A DNA stretch of 64,000 nt from Allobosea sp. BK604 (GTDB lineage: Bacteria > Pseudomonadota > Alphaproteobacteria > Rhizobiales > Beijerinckiaceae). Location: the NCBI RefSeq assembly GCF_004341515.1, contig NZ_SLZF01000014.1, positions 124,001-188,000 on the forward strand, in the 5' to 3' direction. A program made the translations under genes and the position numbers. The notes under the pieces were generated by a model, which did no database searches, was not told the DNA's origin, and saw nothing but the letters and a program-made list of their open reading frames with translations. Positions 1 through 7,798 of the stretch are shown here, piece by piece (within the stretch, counting starts at the first letter, position 1; the number at the start of each line of letters is the position of its first letter).

Positions 1-728
1 TCGCGGCGGAATCCTCGCAGCGTGCCGCCCGCGCCGCGCAGAACTCCCATGGCGCCTCCGGCAATGTCGAGAACGCCGCCCAGGCCGCCGAGGAAATGGG
101 CGCCGCCATTCGCGAGGTCGAGTTCCAGGTCCGGCGCGTGCGCACCGAGATCGTCGAGGCCGCCTCGATCTCGCGCGACACGGCAAGCTCGGTCCAGGCG
201 CTGGACGAGACCGCCCGCGCCATCGGCGAGGTGGTGAACCTCATTCGCGATATCGCGGCGCAGACCAATCTCCTCGCGCTCAACGCCACCATCGAGGCTG
301 CCCGCGCGGGCGAGGCGGGGCGCGGCTTCGCCGTCGTCGCGTCCGAGGTGAAGAGCCTCGCCTCGCAGACCGCCGATGCGACCGACCGCATCGTCAGCCA
401 GGTCGGCGCCATCCAGAGCGCCACCGGCGAGGTCGTCTTCGCCATTCACAACATTGCCGAGCGCATGGGGGCGATCGAGAATTTCGCGAATGCGGTCGCG
501 ACCTCGATCGAGCAGCAGGCCATTGCCACCGGCGAGATCGCCAGCGGCGTCGCCATGGCGAGCACCTCGGCGCTTTCCGTGTCGAGCGATCTCAGCGTGC
601 TTGCCGACAGCGTCGAGGAGACCGGGCAATCGGCCGAGCAGGTTCGCGGCGCGGCGGGCGAGGTCGCGGCGCAGGCGCTGCGCCTGCGCGCCACGGTCGA
701 CCAGTTCCTGCGCAGCGTCGCGGCCTGA
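1..728 (+). CDS. Methyl-accepting chemotaxis protein, C-terminal signalling domain (5' end outside window)
   Basis: The frame is open from base 3 and ends at TGA 726-728, so about 241 C-terminal residues are visible. The conserved hairpin tip of the MCP signalling domain is present (DIAAQTNLLALNATIEAA, then AGRGFAVVASEVKSLA), flanked by long heptad-rich helices with many Ala, Glu and Gln. This cytoplasmic tip binds CheW and CheA and controls kinase activity. The sensory and membrane part lies upstream of the window, so the ligand cannot be named. No C-terminal CheR/CheB docking pentapeptide is visible; the protein ends shortly after the coiled coil with VDQFLRSVAA. Identification as an MCP is certain; receptor class is unknown. 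Confidence 0.93.
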   Translation, partial: AAESSQRAARAAQNSHGASGNVENAAQAAEEMGAAIREVEFQVRRVRTEIVEAASISRDTASSVQALDETARAIGEVVNLIRDIAAQTNLLALNATIEAARAGEAGRGFAVVASEVKSLASQTADATDRIVSQVGAIQSATGEVVFAIHNIAERMGAIENFANAVATSIEQQAIATGEIASGVAMASTSALSVSSDLSVLADSVEETGQSAEQVRGAAGEVAAQALRLRATVDQFLRSVAA

Positions 729-742
729 AGATTTCGCTTCAG

Positions 743-830
743 CGTCGTTGCGAGCGTAGCGAAGCCATCCAGCAGGGCTGGCGCCCGGCGCCCCGGATCG
801 CTCAGCCGGCCGCGCCTCCTCGCAATGACG
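743..830. repeat. Family C palindromic intergenic repeat, diverged copy
   Basis: It begins CGTCGTTGCGAGCG and ends CCTCGCAATGACG, so its outer ends are imperfect inverted copies. The same ends bound the elements at 41306-41386 and 44058-44179. The inner part is degenerate here. It lies between the convergent chemoreceptor gene and sodB. Confidence 0.75.
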
Positions 831-852
831 CAAGGGCATCGCCCAAACGAAA

Positions 853-874
853 ACGGGGCCCGCAAGGGCCCCGT
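853..874 (-). terminator. Rho-independent terminator of sodB
   Basis: On the minus strand a perfect 9-bp stem (ACGGGGCCC, loop TTGC, GGGCCCCGT) is followed by a short T run (bases 850-853). It lies 26 bases past the sodB stop codon. Confidence 0.8.
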
Positions 875-899
875 CCGCATTCGAACCGTCGCTGAAGGC

Positions 900-1499
900 T
901 CAGGCCTTGGCGCCGTCATAGAGCTCCGCGACATAGTCCCAGTTCACCAGGCTGTCGAGGAAGGCCTTGAGATAGTCGGGACGGCGGTTGCGGTAGTCGA
1001 TGTAGTAGGAGTGCTCCCAGACATCGACGCCGAGGATCGGCGTGCCGCCATGGACGAGCGGGCTCTCGCCGTTCGGGGTCTTGCTGACCGCGAGCTTGCC
1101 GCCCTTGACCTCGAGCCAGGCCCAGCCCGAACCGAACTGGCCGACGCCGGCGGCGACGAAATCTTCCTTGAACTTGTCGACCGAACCGAACGAGTCGGTG
1201 ATCGCCTTCTCCAGCGCACCCGGCAGCTTGCCGCCGCCATTGGGCTTCATCCACTTCCAGAAATGGAGGTGGTTGTAGTGCTGGCCGGCATTGTTGAACA
1301 CGGCCGGGTTCTTGCCATAGGAGCCCTTGACGATCTCCTCGAGCGATTTGCCCTCGAATTCCGTGCCTTTGATCGCGTTATTGCCGTTGGTCACATAAGC
1401 CTGGTGGTGCTTGTCGTGATGGTATTCGAGCGTCTCCTTCGACATGAAGGGCTGGAGCGCATCATGGGCGTAGGGCAGGTCGGGAAGGGTAAAGGACAT
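900..1499 (-). CDS. sodB: Fe/Mn superoxide dismutase
   Basis: Converts superoxide to oxygen and hydrogen peroxide; there is no signal peptide, so it is cytoplasmic. The 199-residue length fits the family. The visible metal ligands are His27 in LEYHHDKHH, His77 in QHYNHLHFW, and the Asp and His of DVWEHSYYIDY near residues 160-167. The GQFGSGWAWL motif is also present. I chose ATG 1497-1499 because AAGGAGAGG lies just upstream; the frame is open further upstream without a better start. Whether iron or manganese is used cannot be decided from the sequence. It is transcribed alone and ends at the hairpin 853-874. Confidence 0.95.
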   Translation of the reverse strand: MSFTLPDLPYAHDALQPFMSKETLEYHHDKHHQAYVTNGNNAIKGTEFEGKSLEEIVKGSYGKNPAVFNNAGQHYNHLHFWKWMKPNGGGKLPGALEKAITDSFGSVDKFKEDFVAAGVGQFGSGWAWLEVKGGKLAVSKTPNGESPLVHGGTPILGVDVWEHSYYIDYRNRRPDYLKAFLDSLVNWDYVAELYDGAKA

Positions 1500-1829
1500 C
1501 GTGCCTCTCCTTGGGCTGTCAAATCGCACTGCTGAGAATGGCTTCGTCTTGAACGGCTTGGAACCTGGCGGCTCCGGCGGAACCTCCCGCCATTCCACCC
1601 GCTAGTTAAGCCCGCGGCCGGCCACCGGCAACCGCCAGTAGCGAGCAAACATCATGCATTCCGCGGAGAAGCTGGGACGCAGTCGCGATATGGTCATGCT
1701 CGCGGCGCGCCGGCTTTTGCGGCCCGATCAGTCACGATTTGTGAAATTGTCTCTTATTCAATAAGTTAGAGGCTAATCTGATGGAATCGGTGCCGCCGTT
1801 CCCGTCGATGCCTTGCTGAGGATGCTGGG
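1500..1829. other. Intergenic region between divergent sodB and the 1830 gene
   Basis: These 330 bases must hold the promoters of two divergent genes. The sodB Shine-Dalgarno sequence is at its left end. The stretch 1735-1780 is AT-rich compared with its surroundings (TTGTCTCTTATTCAATAAG). I see no RNA gene or credible ORF. Confidence 0.5.
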
Positions 1830-3281
1830 TTGATCACGATCTTCGTCTTGCTGGGCCTGTCTTTCCTGGTCGGTGGCGTTGGAGCCATTGTCGATGGCTG
1901 GCCATATCTGGTGCTGGAGCGTGGCTTCACGCAGGTGATTATTGGCACCGTTGCGGCGACGGGCGGCGTGATCTTGCTTGGCCTGGCCTGGCTCCTGATC
2001 GAGCTGCGCCGCGTCAGGACGGAGCTGCGCGCGATGTCGCTGCTCTCGGCTGTGGGGCTACAGGGCGAGCCGGCGCCGCGGGCAGCCATTGAACCGACGC
2101 CGCGGGCAGCCATTGAAGAAGAGCGCGCGCCGACTTTTCCCGAGCCGCCGCCATCGGAGAGCAGGCTGCCGGGTCTCGGCACCGTCGCGGCCGGTGCAGG
2201 CCTCGCTGCCGCCGGCGGCGCCTTGGCGACGGCAATGGCCGAGCGCGGGATCGCTCGGCGCGAGGATGAGCCATCGACCGCAGAACCGGTTTCCCCGACT
2301 CGGGACGAGCCTGAACCGCAGGCGCCGGAACCTGTCGCGAAGGATATCTTCGACGAGGCGCTGCTCGACGTTGCCGCGACCAGGGGGACTGATGACGAGG
2401 CCCTGTCCCATGCCGCGTCCCATCCTGGGCGCGAGCCTGCTGCGCACGAACCACTGCCGGAGCCGGAGCCAGAGGCTGAGCCAGAGGCCGAGCCCGAGCC
2501 GATTGCGGCTGAGCCGCAGCGGGACAAGGCGCCCGAGGACGATATCTTCGCCGCGATCGCGGCCGACCATGCTCTGCCGACCGAACGCGAGCACGAGATT
2601 CCCGCCCAGGAGAGGGAGCCCGAGTTGCAGGTCGAGCCGGTGCCCACCGTCGAACCGGTCGAGCCGCCTCCCGTCGCCGCGCCCGAGCCGCGGCGCTCAT
2701 GGTGGCCGCGCTTTGGCGCCGGCCGCACCTCGGAAGCGACCTCCGAGCGCGCGGGCGGCGAGGCCGATGACCTTGCCTCGCTGCGCCAGCATCTGACGCT
2801 CGGGCCGCAGCCGCCGTTGAAGCCGGCGGAGCCCGAGGACACGGTCGAGGAGCAGCGCGAGGCCGAGCCGGCCGCGCCCGAGGCCTGGGCGCCGCCCCCC
2901 GTTTTCGGCCGGCGCGAGCCGACATTCGACGAGCCGTCCGAGCAGGAAACGCCGCAATCCGAGCCCGAGGATGAGACCGGGGCGGAGGACGCGCCGACTG
3001 AAGAGGCAGCTCAGGCTGATGAGCCGACTGCCGAGGCCGCCGACGAGGTCGTCGCGGATGAGGCCGAGACCGCAGTGGAAGCGCCGCAGCCGGCCGAGCC
3101 GCCACGCCCGGCCGCCTCGGACGAGGGCGTCGTCGGCGCCTATCAGGTCGGCGACACGCATTTCACCATGTATGCGGACGGTTCGATCAAGGCCCGCACG
3201 CCGGATGGCGAGTACAGCTTCGCCTCGATGGACGAGCTGAAAACCTATCTCGCCAGCGAGAAGAGCCGGCTCGGAAGCTGA
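1830..3281 (+). CDS. Membrane protein with two TM segments and a long Pro/Glu-rich cytoplasmic region, function unknown
   Basis: 483 residues starting at TTG 1830, with GAGG about seven bases upstream. Two hydrophobic helices occupy roughly residues 2-24 and 36-58. They are followed by about 370 residues of low-complexity, acidic, Pro/Glu/Ala-rich sequence. The end is a compact folded-looking segment of about 50 residues (GAYQVGDTHFTMYADGSI to the C-terminus). Such a layout suggests a membrane-anchored, largely disordered linker with a small terminal domain, possibly an envelope or cell-pole scaffold; that role is inference. Two near-identical 27-base units at about 2072-2116 encode repeated PRAAIEPT / PRAAIEEE. 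I do not recognise a named family. Confidence 0.75.
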   Translation: MITIFVLLGLSFLVGGVGAIVDGWPYLVLERGFTQVIIGTVAATGGVILLGLAWLLIELRRVRTELRAMSLLSAVGLQGEPAPRAAIEPTPRAAIEEERAPTFPEPPPSESRLPGLGTVAAGAGLAAAGGALATAMAERGIARREDEPSTAEPVSPTRDEPEPQAPEPVAKDIFDEALLDVAATRGTDDEALSHAASHPGREPAAHEPLPEPEPEAEPEAEPEPIAAEPQRDKAPEDDIFAAIAADHALPTEREHEIPAQEREPELQVEPVPTVEPVEPPPVAAPEPRRSWWPRFGAGRTSEATSERAGGEADDLASLRQHLTLGPQPPLKPAEPEDTVEEQREAEPAAPEAWAPPPVFGRREPTFDEPSEQETPQSEPEDETGAEDAPTEEAAQADEPTAEAADEVVADEAETAVEAPQPAEPPRPAASDEGVVGAYQVGDTHFTMYADGSIKARTPDGEYSFASMDELKTYLASEKSRLGS

Positions 3282-3314
3282 GCGGTACCAGGGCGCTCAG
3301 CTCGAAAGCGCTGC

Positions 3315-5456
3315 TCAGCTCGCAGCCATGACGGCGTCCGGCCAGCCGCCCTCCACGGCTTGGATCGCGAAGGCATAGGCCAGCGCGACCTCCTTCAACG
3401 AGTCGAAGCGCCCGGCCGAGCCGGCATGGCCGGCTTCCATATTGGTGTGCAGCAGGACGGGGCCGCCGCCGGTCATCGTCGCACGCAGCCTCGCGACCCA
3501 TTTTGCCGGCTCCCAATAGGTCACGCGCGGGTCGGTCAGTCCCCCCATCGCCAGGATCGGCGGATAGGCCTGCGGCTTGACGTTGTCATAGGGCGAATAG
3601 CTGCGGATCGTGTGGAAGGCCTTGATGTCGCGGATCGGATCGCCCCATTCCGGCCATTCCGGCGGGGTCAGCGGCAATGTGTCGTCGAGGATGGTGTTGA
3701 GCACGTCGACGAAGGGCACTTCCGCGACGATGCCGGCAAAGAACTCGGGCGCCATGTTGGCGATCGCGCCCATCAGCATGCCGCCGGCGCTGCCGCCATG
3801 GGCGACGATGCGGCCGCGTGCGGTGAAGCCGGCATCCGCCAGCATCTCGGCGGCCGCGATGAAATCGGTGAAGGTGTTGGTCTTCTTCTCGCGCTTGCCG
3901 TCGAGATACCAGCGCCAGCCCTTGTCGGTGCCGCCGCGGATATGGGCGATGGCATAGACGAAGCCGCGATCGACCAGGCTGAGCGGATTGGTCCGGAACG
4001 AGGCCGACATCGCCGAGCCGTAGGAGCCATAGCCGTAGAGCAGGCACGGTGCCGAGCCGTCGATCGGCGTGTCGACCCGGTGCAGCAGCGAGACCGGCAC
4101 CTTGGCGCCATCCTTCGCGGTCGCGAAGATACGCCGCACCCGATAGGCCGCGGGATCGTGGCCCGAGGGCACCTCCTGGCGCTTCAGCAGGGTGCGCTCG
4201 CCGCTGCGCATGTCGTAATCATAGGTCTCGGCCGGTCGCGCCATCGAGGCATAGATGAAGCGCAGCGTGTCGGTCTCGAATTCGTAGCCGGCATCGAGGC
4301 CGAGCCCATAGGCCTCCTCCTCGAAGGCGATGCTGCCTTCCGTGCCGCTGGCGAGATCGCGGATGACGATGCGCGGCAGGCCCTCCTCGCGCTCCAGCCG
4401 GATCAGGCGACCCTTCAGGCAGACATGGCTCAGGATCAGCCGCCCGGCCCGATGCGGAATGAGGTCGCGCCAGTTCCGTGGCGCGGGATCGGCCACCGGC
4501 GCGGTGACGATCTTGAAGTCCTCCGCCCCGTCGGCATTGGTCAGGATCAGGAAATCCTCGCCGTGATGGTCGACGCTGTATTGCCGCCCGACCTCGCGCG
4601 GCGCGATCGTCACCGGCCTGGCCTCGGGCTCGGCAAGGTCGGCGATGCGGATTTCGGAGGTCTCGTGGTCGCTGATCGAGATCAGCAGGAAGCGGCCGGA
4701 CTGGGTCTCGTCGATATCGACGAACATGCCGGCATCCTGCTCGTCATGCAGCAACTCGTCCTTGGCCTGCTCGCTTCCAAGCCAGTGCCGGTAGACCCGC
4801 GAGGGGCGGTGGTCGGCATCGAGTCGGACATAGGCGAAGGAGCGCGCGTCGCGAGCCCAGATGATCTCGCCAGTCGTGTCGACGATGCGGTCGTCGAGAT
4901 CGCTCCCGCTCGCAAGGTCGCGCACCCGGATCGTATGGAGTTCGGAGCCGGCCTCGTCGGCGCTCCAGGCCAGGAGCTTGTGGTCCGGGCTATGCGCGGC
5001 ATCGCCGAGATCGAAGAAATCCTTGCCCTTCGCCAGCGCGTCGGCATCGAGCATGACCTGCTCGCGCGCGGCCTTGCCGGCTGCGGAAGCGCGCGGCTTG
5101 CGGCAGATCAGCGGATGCTCGCCGCCGCGGCGATAGCGCGAATAGTAGAGGAACGGCCCGTCCGGCTGCGGCACGCTGGCATCGTCCTCCTTGATCCGGC
5201 CGCGGAACTCCTTGACGAGCTGTTTCTGCAGCTCGCGCGTCGGGGCCATCAGCGCCCGCGAGTACCTGTTCTCGGCCGTGAGATAGCTGCGGATCTCGGC
5301 CGGCAGGACGGTGGGATCGCGCAACACGTCTTTCCAGTTGCTGGCCCTCAACCAGCCATAATCGTCACGAAGTACCAATCCGTGCACGATTCTGCTTTCG
5401 GGATGGGCTTCGGCGCGCGGCGGGGCGGGGATATGCTTGGCCATGGTCATGCTCAT
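3315..5456 (-). CDS. ptrB: Oligopeptidase B (S9A prolyl oligopeptidase family)
   Basis: A serine peptidase that cleaves short peptides after basic residues in the cytoplasm. It has 713 residues, near the roughly 690 of E. coli PtrB. The N-terminal half is the seven-bladed propeller; the C-terminal half is the alpha/beta hydrolase. The catalytic Ser lies in GGSAGG (about residue 555), the Asp in GLTDPRV (about 642) and the His in EAGHAGS (about 676). Three ATGs compete at the start (5454-5456, 5448-5450, 5442-5444); I took the outermost. The frame stays open to 5591 without a good ribosome site. S9A specificity is inferred from overall similarity, and prolyl oligopeptidase is the alternative. 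Confidence 0.9.
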   Translation of the reverse strand: MSMTMAKHIPAPPRAEAHPESRIVHGLVLRDDYGWLRASNWKDVLRDPTVLPAEIRSYLTAENRYSRALMAPTRELQKQLVKEFRGRIKEDDASVPQPDGPFLYYSRYRRGGEHPLICRKPRASAAGKAAREQVMLDADALAKGKDFFDLGDAAHSPDHKLLAWSADEAGSELHTIRVRDLASGSDLDDRIVDTTGEIIWARDARSFAYVRLDADHRPSRVYRHWLGSEQAKDELLHDEQDAGMFVDIDETQSGRFLLISISDHETSEIRIADLAEPEARPVTIAPREVGRQYSVDHHGEDFLILTNADGAEDFKIVTAPVADPAPRNWRDLIPHRAGRLILSHVCLKGRLIRLEREEGLPRIVIRDLASGTEGSIAFEEEAYGLGLDAGYEFETDTLRFIYASMARPAETYDYDMRSGERTLLKRQEVPSGHDPAAYRVRRIFATAKDGAKVPVSLLHRVDTPIDGSAPCLLYGYGSYGSAMSASFRTNPLSLVDRGFVYAIAHIRGGTDKGWRWYLDGKREKKTNTFTDFIAAAEMLADAGFTARGRIVAHGGSAGGMLMGAIANMAPEFFAGIVAEVPFVDVLNTILDDTLPLTPPEWPEWGDPIRDIKAFHTIRSYSPYDNVKPQAYPPILAMGGLTDPRVTYWEPAKWVARLRATMTGGGPVLLHTNMEAGHAGSAGRFDSLKEVALAYAFAIQAVEGGWPDAVMAAS

Positions 5457-5961
5457 CACTTCGTCGGAAGGCTGGATACTCGGCATAGGCCCGCATCCGA
5501 GGCCTGTCGAGGCGCAAGCTTGGCGCAAGCATTGACGCTGCAATGATATTGTCCGGCTATCAGCATCATCGTTCGTGCATCTTGATGCCATCGCAACTTT
5601 TCTTCGTCATGCCGAGGCATATCCGCCGTTCCTGCCCTGCAAGCGCCAGTCCGGTGCCGCATTGGTGAGCAGGAGACAACCAACGCGAGCAGGATCAGGG
5701 CGCGGTGCACATTTTGGTTACCATGAACACGCCAAAAGAAGTCCAATATTTCGCTGCTGAACGTATTCATCGCGAGGTTTATTGGCTTGCGGGAACGTTA
5801 TTGATGCACTACATCGATGCCTAGATCGATCCGCTTCGCGTGATTCTATTGTCGGCTGTCCTTGACCTGCTGTCGGCTTTGAAGAACGGGGCTTCGGAGC
5901 CGGGAGACGTGGAACGGTCGGGTGATATCTGGTCCAAGAACACATAAGGAGTGGTACAATC
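5457..5961. other. 505-base intergenic region upstream of mucR
   Basis: Carries the promoters of the divergent ptrB and mucR genes. The part from about 5700 to 5960 is clearly more AT-rich than the neighbouring genes, as expected for a target of MucR-type proteins, which bind AT-rich DNA and often control their own gene; binding here is inference. A 33-codon ORF (ATG 5723 to TAG 5824, encoding MNTPKEVQYFAAERIHREVY and more) lies inside it but has no clear ribosome site, so I do not call it a gene. Confidence 0.45.
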
Positions 5962-6378
5962 ATGGCTGATAATGATGGTTCGGATTTCATCGAACTCACC
6001 GCCGATATCGTTTCTGCCTACGTCTCGAACAACTCGGTGCCCGCATCTGATCTGCCTGCCCTGATCAATGATGTGCATGCCGCACTGAACCGCGTTGTTG
6101 GCGGCGCCGCCCCGGTGATCCCGGTCGAGGCCCCCAAGCCTGCGATTCCCGTCAAGAAGTCGATCACGGCCGATTACCTGATCTGCCTTGAAGACGGAAA
6201 GAAGTTCAAGTCGCTGAAGCGCCACCTGCGCACGCAGTACAACATGTCGCCGGAGCAGTATCGTGAGAAGTGGGGCCTGCCGCCCGACTATCCGATGGTC
6301 GCGCCCAACTATGCCGAAGCGCGGTCGCAGCTGGCAAAGAAGATGGGCCTCGGCCAGCAGCGCCGCAAGCGCCGCTGA
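5962..6378 (+). CDS. mucR: MucR/Ros family transcriptional regulator with an incomplete zinc site
   Basis: 138 residues. The N-terminal 60 form the oligomerisation region. The C-terminal domain carries the Ros-type DNA-binding fold (FKSLKRHL, EQYREKWGLP, YPMVAPNYAEARS, LAKKMGLGQ). MucR proteins bind AT-rich promoters and regulate exopolysaccharide, motility and cell-cycle genes. At the four zinc-ligand positions of Ros (Cys-x2-Cys-x9-His-x4-His) this protein has Cys75, Asp78, His88 and Tyr93, so two ligands are replaced. Such variants are known in Mesorhizobium MucR homologues that fold without zinc. TAAGGAG lies about ten bases before ATG 5962. A strong terminator follows at 6453. Confidence 0.93.
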   Translation: MADNDGSDFIELTADIVSAYVSNNSVPASDLPALINDVHAALNRVVGGAAPVIPVEAPKPAIPVKKSITADYLICLEDGKKFKSLKRHLRTQYNMSPEQYREKWGLPPDYPMVAPNYAEARSQLAKKMGLGQQRRKRR

Positions 6379-6452
6379 GCGGACCATCTGGGCGAGGGGC
6401 GGGGCCTGCCGGCCGGTCTCCTCGGCTCGGGTTCGATGGACGTGAGGTCAGG

Positions 6453-6478
6453 AGCCGCCGGTCTGCCGGCGGCTTTTT
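6453..6478 (+). terminator. Rho-independent terminator downstream of mucR
   Basis: A perfect 9-bp stem AGCCGCCGG / CCGGCGGCT with loop TCTG, followed directly by TTTT, 75 bases past the mucR stop. Confidence 0.88.
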
Positions 6479-6595
6479 CATGCCGACGCAAGCGGACGGG
6501 GATCGGTCGAGCGCGTCCTTGCAGGCAGGTTTCCAGGAATATCTCTCGCGCGCCGGGATGCGCGCCTTGGGATCATGGCGCCCAAATGAGCGGCG

Positions 6596-7033
6596 TCAGA
6601 CCATTTCCGTCGCTGCCGCGGCGCGCGCATCGCTCTTGATCCGCTCGATCATGGAGCGCACGCCGTTCGAGCGCTGCGGCGTCAGATGGGCGGCGAGGCC
6701 GAGCTTTTCGTAGATCGCGAAGGCGTCGGTCGCCAGGATCTCCTTGGCGCTGTGGCCCGAATAGATGGCGAGCGCCAGTGCCACCAGGCCGCGCACGATA
6801 TGGGCGTCGCTATCACCGAGGAAATGCAGGCGCGTGCCCTCGCCGGGGCCGCCTTCGCGGCGCGCCTCGAGCCAGACCTGGCTGGCGCAGCCGCGCACCT
6901 TGTTCTCGTCGCTATGGCCAGCCTCCGGCAGCGGGGCGAGGCCCCGGCCGAGCTCGATCAGATAGCGGTAGCGGTCGTCCCACTCTTCGAGCAGCTCGAA
7001 ATTGGCGACGATCTCGTCGAGGGTTTCGCTCAT
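6596..7033 (-). CDS. sufE: SufE family sulfur-transfer protein
   Basis: 145 residues, the usual SufE length. SufE accepts persulfide sulfur from the cysteine desulfurase SufS and passes it to the SUF scaffold for Fe-S cluster assembly in the cytoplasm. The acceptor cysteine is Cys49 in VRGCASQVW. The N-terminal ELLEEWDDRYRYLIELGR and the C-terminal GLAAHLTPQRSNGV motifs are typical. The rest of the suf operon is not in this window, so this is a detached copy, as is common in Hyphomicrobiales. ATG 7031-7033 opens the frame. Confidence 0.93.
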   Translation of the reverse strand: MSETLDEIVANFELLEEWDDRYRYLIELGRGLAPLPEAGHSDENKVRGCASQVWLEARREGGPGEGTRLHFLGDSDAHIVRGLVALALAIYSGHSAKEILATDAFAIYEKLGLAAHLTPQRSNGVRSMIERIKSDARAAAATEMV

Positions 7034-7146
7034 ATCCGTCCATTTGCGCCGTCAGCCCTGTGCCCGGCGGCTGACGCGGGTTTCTTCGGCGCGCGGACGC
7101 GCAGCGTCAAGCACGGTCACAGAACAAGATGTAGGCTCGCGGCGGG

Positions 7147-7443
7147 CTAGCGGGAAGGGGAGGCGGCAACCGGGCGCAGATGAGCGTCGGTCTGCGCGGC
7201 CGCGCCGGCCGCAAGCGAGAGCACGCGTGCGCGCGTCTCGGGGTCGAGCCCGGCCAGGACCTGCGCCGCTTCGCGCGCCGCGGCCATGCCGTTAAGGGCT
7301 GTCCTGGCGTCGATCTGGCTCGCGGCCGCCGCGATGCTGCGCACGGCCTCCCGAGCCCCCTCGCTCTCGGATTTGCCACTATGAACCGGCGAGTTGAAAG
7401 CGATGATGCCGATCACCGCCATGCTGCGCATCAGATAGGCCAT
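7147..7443 (-). CDS. DUF5330-like small protein with an N-terminal membrane or signal segment
   Basis: 98 residues from ATG 7441-7443, preceded by GGGGACAGGGA. The first 20 residues (AYLMRSMAVIGIIAFNSPVH) look like a membrane anchor or signal sequence. The rest is Ala-rich and helical with few aromatics. The sequence and the position beside sufE fit the small DUF5330 family of Hyphomicrobiales; I assign this from memory of the family. ATG 7431 is an alternative start. Function is unknown. Confidence 0.65.
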   Translation of the reverse strand: MAYLMRSMAVIGIIAFNSPVHSGKSESEGAREAVRSIAAAASQIDARTALNGMAAAREAAQVLAGLDPETRARVLSLAAGAAAQTDAHLRPVAASPSR

Positions 7444-7678
7444 TCCCTGTCCCCGTTCCCCGCGGAGTCCCGAACCCGCAGGCACTATAGCGCGGCAGAC
7501 GCAAAGATCGCGTCTGCCATTTGAATCAAATCGGTGCGGCCGTCTTCAGCTTCCGTTCACCCTGCTGCGAACATCGCCGGGTGAAGCGCGATGCCGGTGG
7601 TCGCCGAACAAGTTATTGATAAATCTAGGATTTTCGACCGACCTCCGCCCGTCGCCGCGGCCGCCGGCCTGCTTCGCC

Positions 7679-7693
7679 TTAAGCCGGGCTTAA
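7679..7693. promoter_or_regulatory. CtrA-type binding box TTAA-N7-TTAA
   Basis: TTAAGCCGGGCTTAA matches the full CtrA consensus of Caulobacter and relatives (TTAA, seven bases, TTAA). It lies 106-120 bases before the chosen start of the histidine kinase. Binding by CtrA is inference. It sits in the 355-base gap 7444-7798, which otherwise contains only promoter-like AT-rich sequence around 7606-7635. Confidence 0.55.
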
Positions 7694-7798
7694 ACCGCAC
7701 ATGGCGAGGATCGGGATCGATACAGGCGAATGGGCCTGCAGAGGTGAGTGTTGCAGTTTCCTCAGACGATAATGGCGATCGGGACGCAGGTGGCGGCG

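Noticed and set aside
3360..5546. 728-codon open frame opposite oligopeptidase B
   Set aside because: Low-complexity antisense product; the minus-strand gene has all catalytic motifs.
5723..5824. 33-codon ORF upstream of mucR
   Set aside because: Sequence looks protein-like, but there is no ribosome site and the AT-rich region makes short ORFs likely. Not called without conservation data.
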